From Methanobacteriota archaeon (lineage in GTDB: Archaea; Thermoplasmatota; Poseidoniia; Poseidoniales; Poseidoniaceae): DNA of 6,285 nt. The notes under the pieces are model-generated. The model saw only the letters and a list, made by a program, of their open reading frames with translations. It ran no database searches and was not told where the DNA came from. Made by a program: the position numbers and the translations under genes. This document shows, piece by piece, positions 5,582 through 6,285 of the stretch (the stretch's first letter is position 1; each line of letters begins with the position of its first letter). The stretch lies in the NCBI GenBank assembly GCA_011525095.1, contig WTIV01000079.1:1-6285 (forward strand), given 5' to 3'.

Positions 5582-6285
5582 ATGGCTATGGAATTATGGA
5601 CTTCGCCCACCCCCAACGGCTGGAAGGTCACCATTATGCTGGAGGAACTGAAAGAGGCCGGCGTAGCGCTTCCGGAAGTCAAGCTTGTACCCATAGACCT
5701 GATGCAAAGGCAGCAGTTTTCCGAGGCCTTTACCGAGGTCAGCCCCAACCAGAAGATTCCAGGTTTGCGTGATGGCGACAAGACCATCATGGAAAGCTGC
5801 GCCATCCTGCTGTACCTGGCGGAGAAGTATCCATCCCCCCTGTTGCCCGGGGGTGAATCCCGCTGGGACGTCATCCAGTGGCTGTTCTGGCAGGCGGCGG
5901 GAGTTGGCCCCACCTTTGGTAACAAGCTCTCCTATACCCGCTATATGGATGACGTACCCGTGGAACAAAAGGAACACCCGTTACAGCGCTTCAACAACGA
6001 GGCGCAGCGCCTGCTGCGCGTTCTGAATCGCCAACTTGAGGGGCGCGACTATATTTGCGGTGACCGTTTAACCATCGCCGATATCGCCGCGTATCCGTGG
6101 GTGAGGGGTTGGAAATGGAGCAAGGTCGATATCACCGGCCATGCCAACGTGGTGGCCTGGGTAGACAGGGTGCGTGCCCGTCCGGCCGTAGAGCGGGGCC
6201 TGTCCTATGACTTCGCCCAGGACGAGATCGATTCCTGGTCTGAGGAGACCCGCAAGCGCTATGCCTCAGGTGGTGCGTCCATTGC
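5582..6285 (+). CDS. Glutathione S-transferase, Nu-class/YfcG-like (3' partial)
   Basis: An open frame of 234 codons runs to the window's end with no stop. The N-terminal thioredoxin-like domain (about 3-85) carries TPNGWKV (10-16), where Thr10 and Asn12 correspond to the glutathione-binding Thr9 and Asn11 of E. coli YfcG. It also has SPNQKIPGL (54-62) and the ESCAILLYLAEK glutathione-binding segment (71-82). The C-terminal all-helical domain has VIQWLFWQAAGVGP (97-110), the N-capping box TIADIAAYPW (164-173) and RARPAVERGL (198-207). YfcG-type enzymes act mainly as glutathione-dependent disulfide reductases and peroxidases. Cys73 replaces the Gly found in YfcG. The ATG lies 8 nt after AAGGAG (5568-5573); a second in-frame ATG at 5588 is possible but less well spaced. 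YfcG has about 215 residues, so this protein has a longer tail. It is the last visible gene of the tetR operon, with a probable role in thiol redox balance or handling of electrophilic intermediates. Confidence 0.92.
   Translation, partial: MAMELWTSPTPNGWKVTIMLEELKEAGVALPEVKLVPIDLMQRQQFSEAFTEVSPNQKIPGLRDGDKTIMESCAILLYLAEKYPSPLLPGGESRWDVIQWLFWQAAGVGPTFGNKLSYTRYMDDVPVEQKEHPLQRFNNEAQRLLRVLNRQLEGRDYICGDRLTIADIAAYPWVRGWKWSKVDITGHANVVAWVDRVRARPAVERGLSYDFAQDEIDSWSEETRKRYASGGASI

Noticed and set aside
5275..5925. Open frame of 216 codons on the minus strand across the DUF1993/GST junction.
   Set aside because: Both + strand genes beneath it have family motifs and good ribosome-binding sites, and the minus-strand product is low-complexity and unrecognisable.

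Overview
The window is one strand of densely packed, fairly GC-rich bacterial coding DNA. All seven genes lie on the + strand with short gaps and purine-rich ribosome-binding sites. The protein families and the layout suggest a Pseudomonadota chromosome. From remembered sequence similarity I would guess a marine gammaproteobacterium of the Halieaceae/Cellvibrionales type, but nothing here (no rRNA or marker gene) proves the taxon. I see no mobile element, CRISPR array, tRNA or rRNA.

Region A (84-3659) looks like one transcription unit. It encodes an SDR-family 3-hydroxyacyl/3-oxoacyl dehydrogenase with a TTG start, an acyl-CoA dehydrogenase whose catalytic glutamate sits in the LCAD/IVD position, and an AMP-forming acyl-CoA synthetase. 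The gaps are 2 and 16 nt. Region B (3660-3750) is a regulatory gap with two adjacent inverted repeats, the second overlapping a -10-like box. Region C (3751-6285) holds a TetR-family regulator, an enoyl-CoA isomerase-like crotonase whose start overlaps the regulator's stop by 16 nt, a DUF1993 protein (DinB-like clan) and a Nu-class (YfcG-like) glutathione S-transferase that runs off the window's end.

Taken together this is an accessory beta-oxidation module. The synthetase would activate a carboxylic acid to its CoA thioester, the dehydrogenase would introduce the 2,3-double bond, the isomerase-like crotonase would shift or process a double bond, and the SDR would oxidise the 3-hydroxy intermediate. 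No thiolase, electron-transfer flavoprotein or conventional two-glutamate hydratase is visible, so the pathway must borrow those steps or find them outside the window. The GST and a cysteine in the TetR regulator at a NemR-like position raise the possibility of a response to reactive enoyl/enal compounds, but that is inference. The substrate cannot be read from the sequence.

I did not find a wholly new system. The most unusual parts are the regulatory gap, the DUF1993 gene embedded in a lipid-catabolic operon, and the non-standard active sites of three enzymes.
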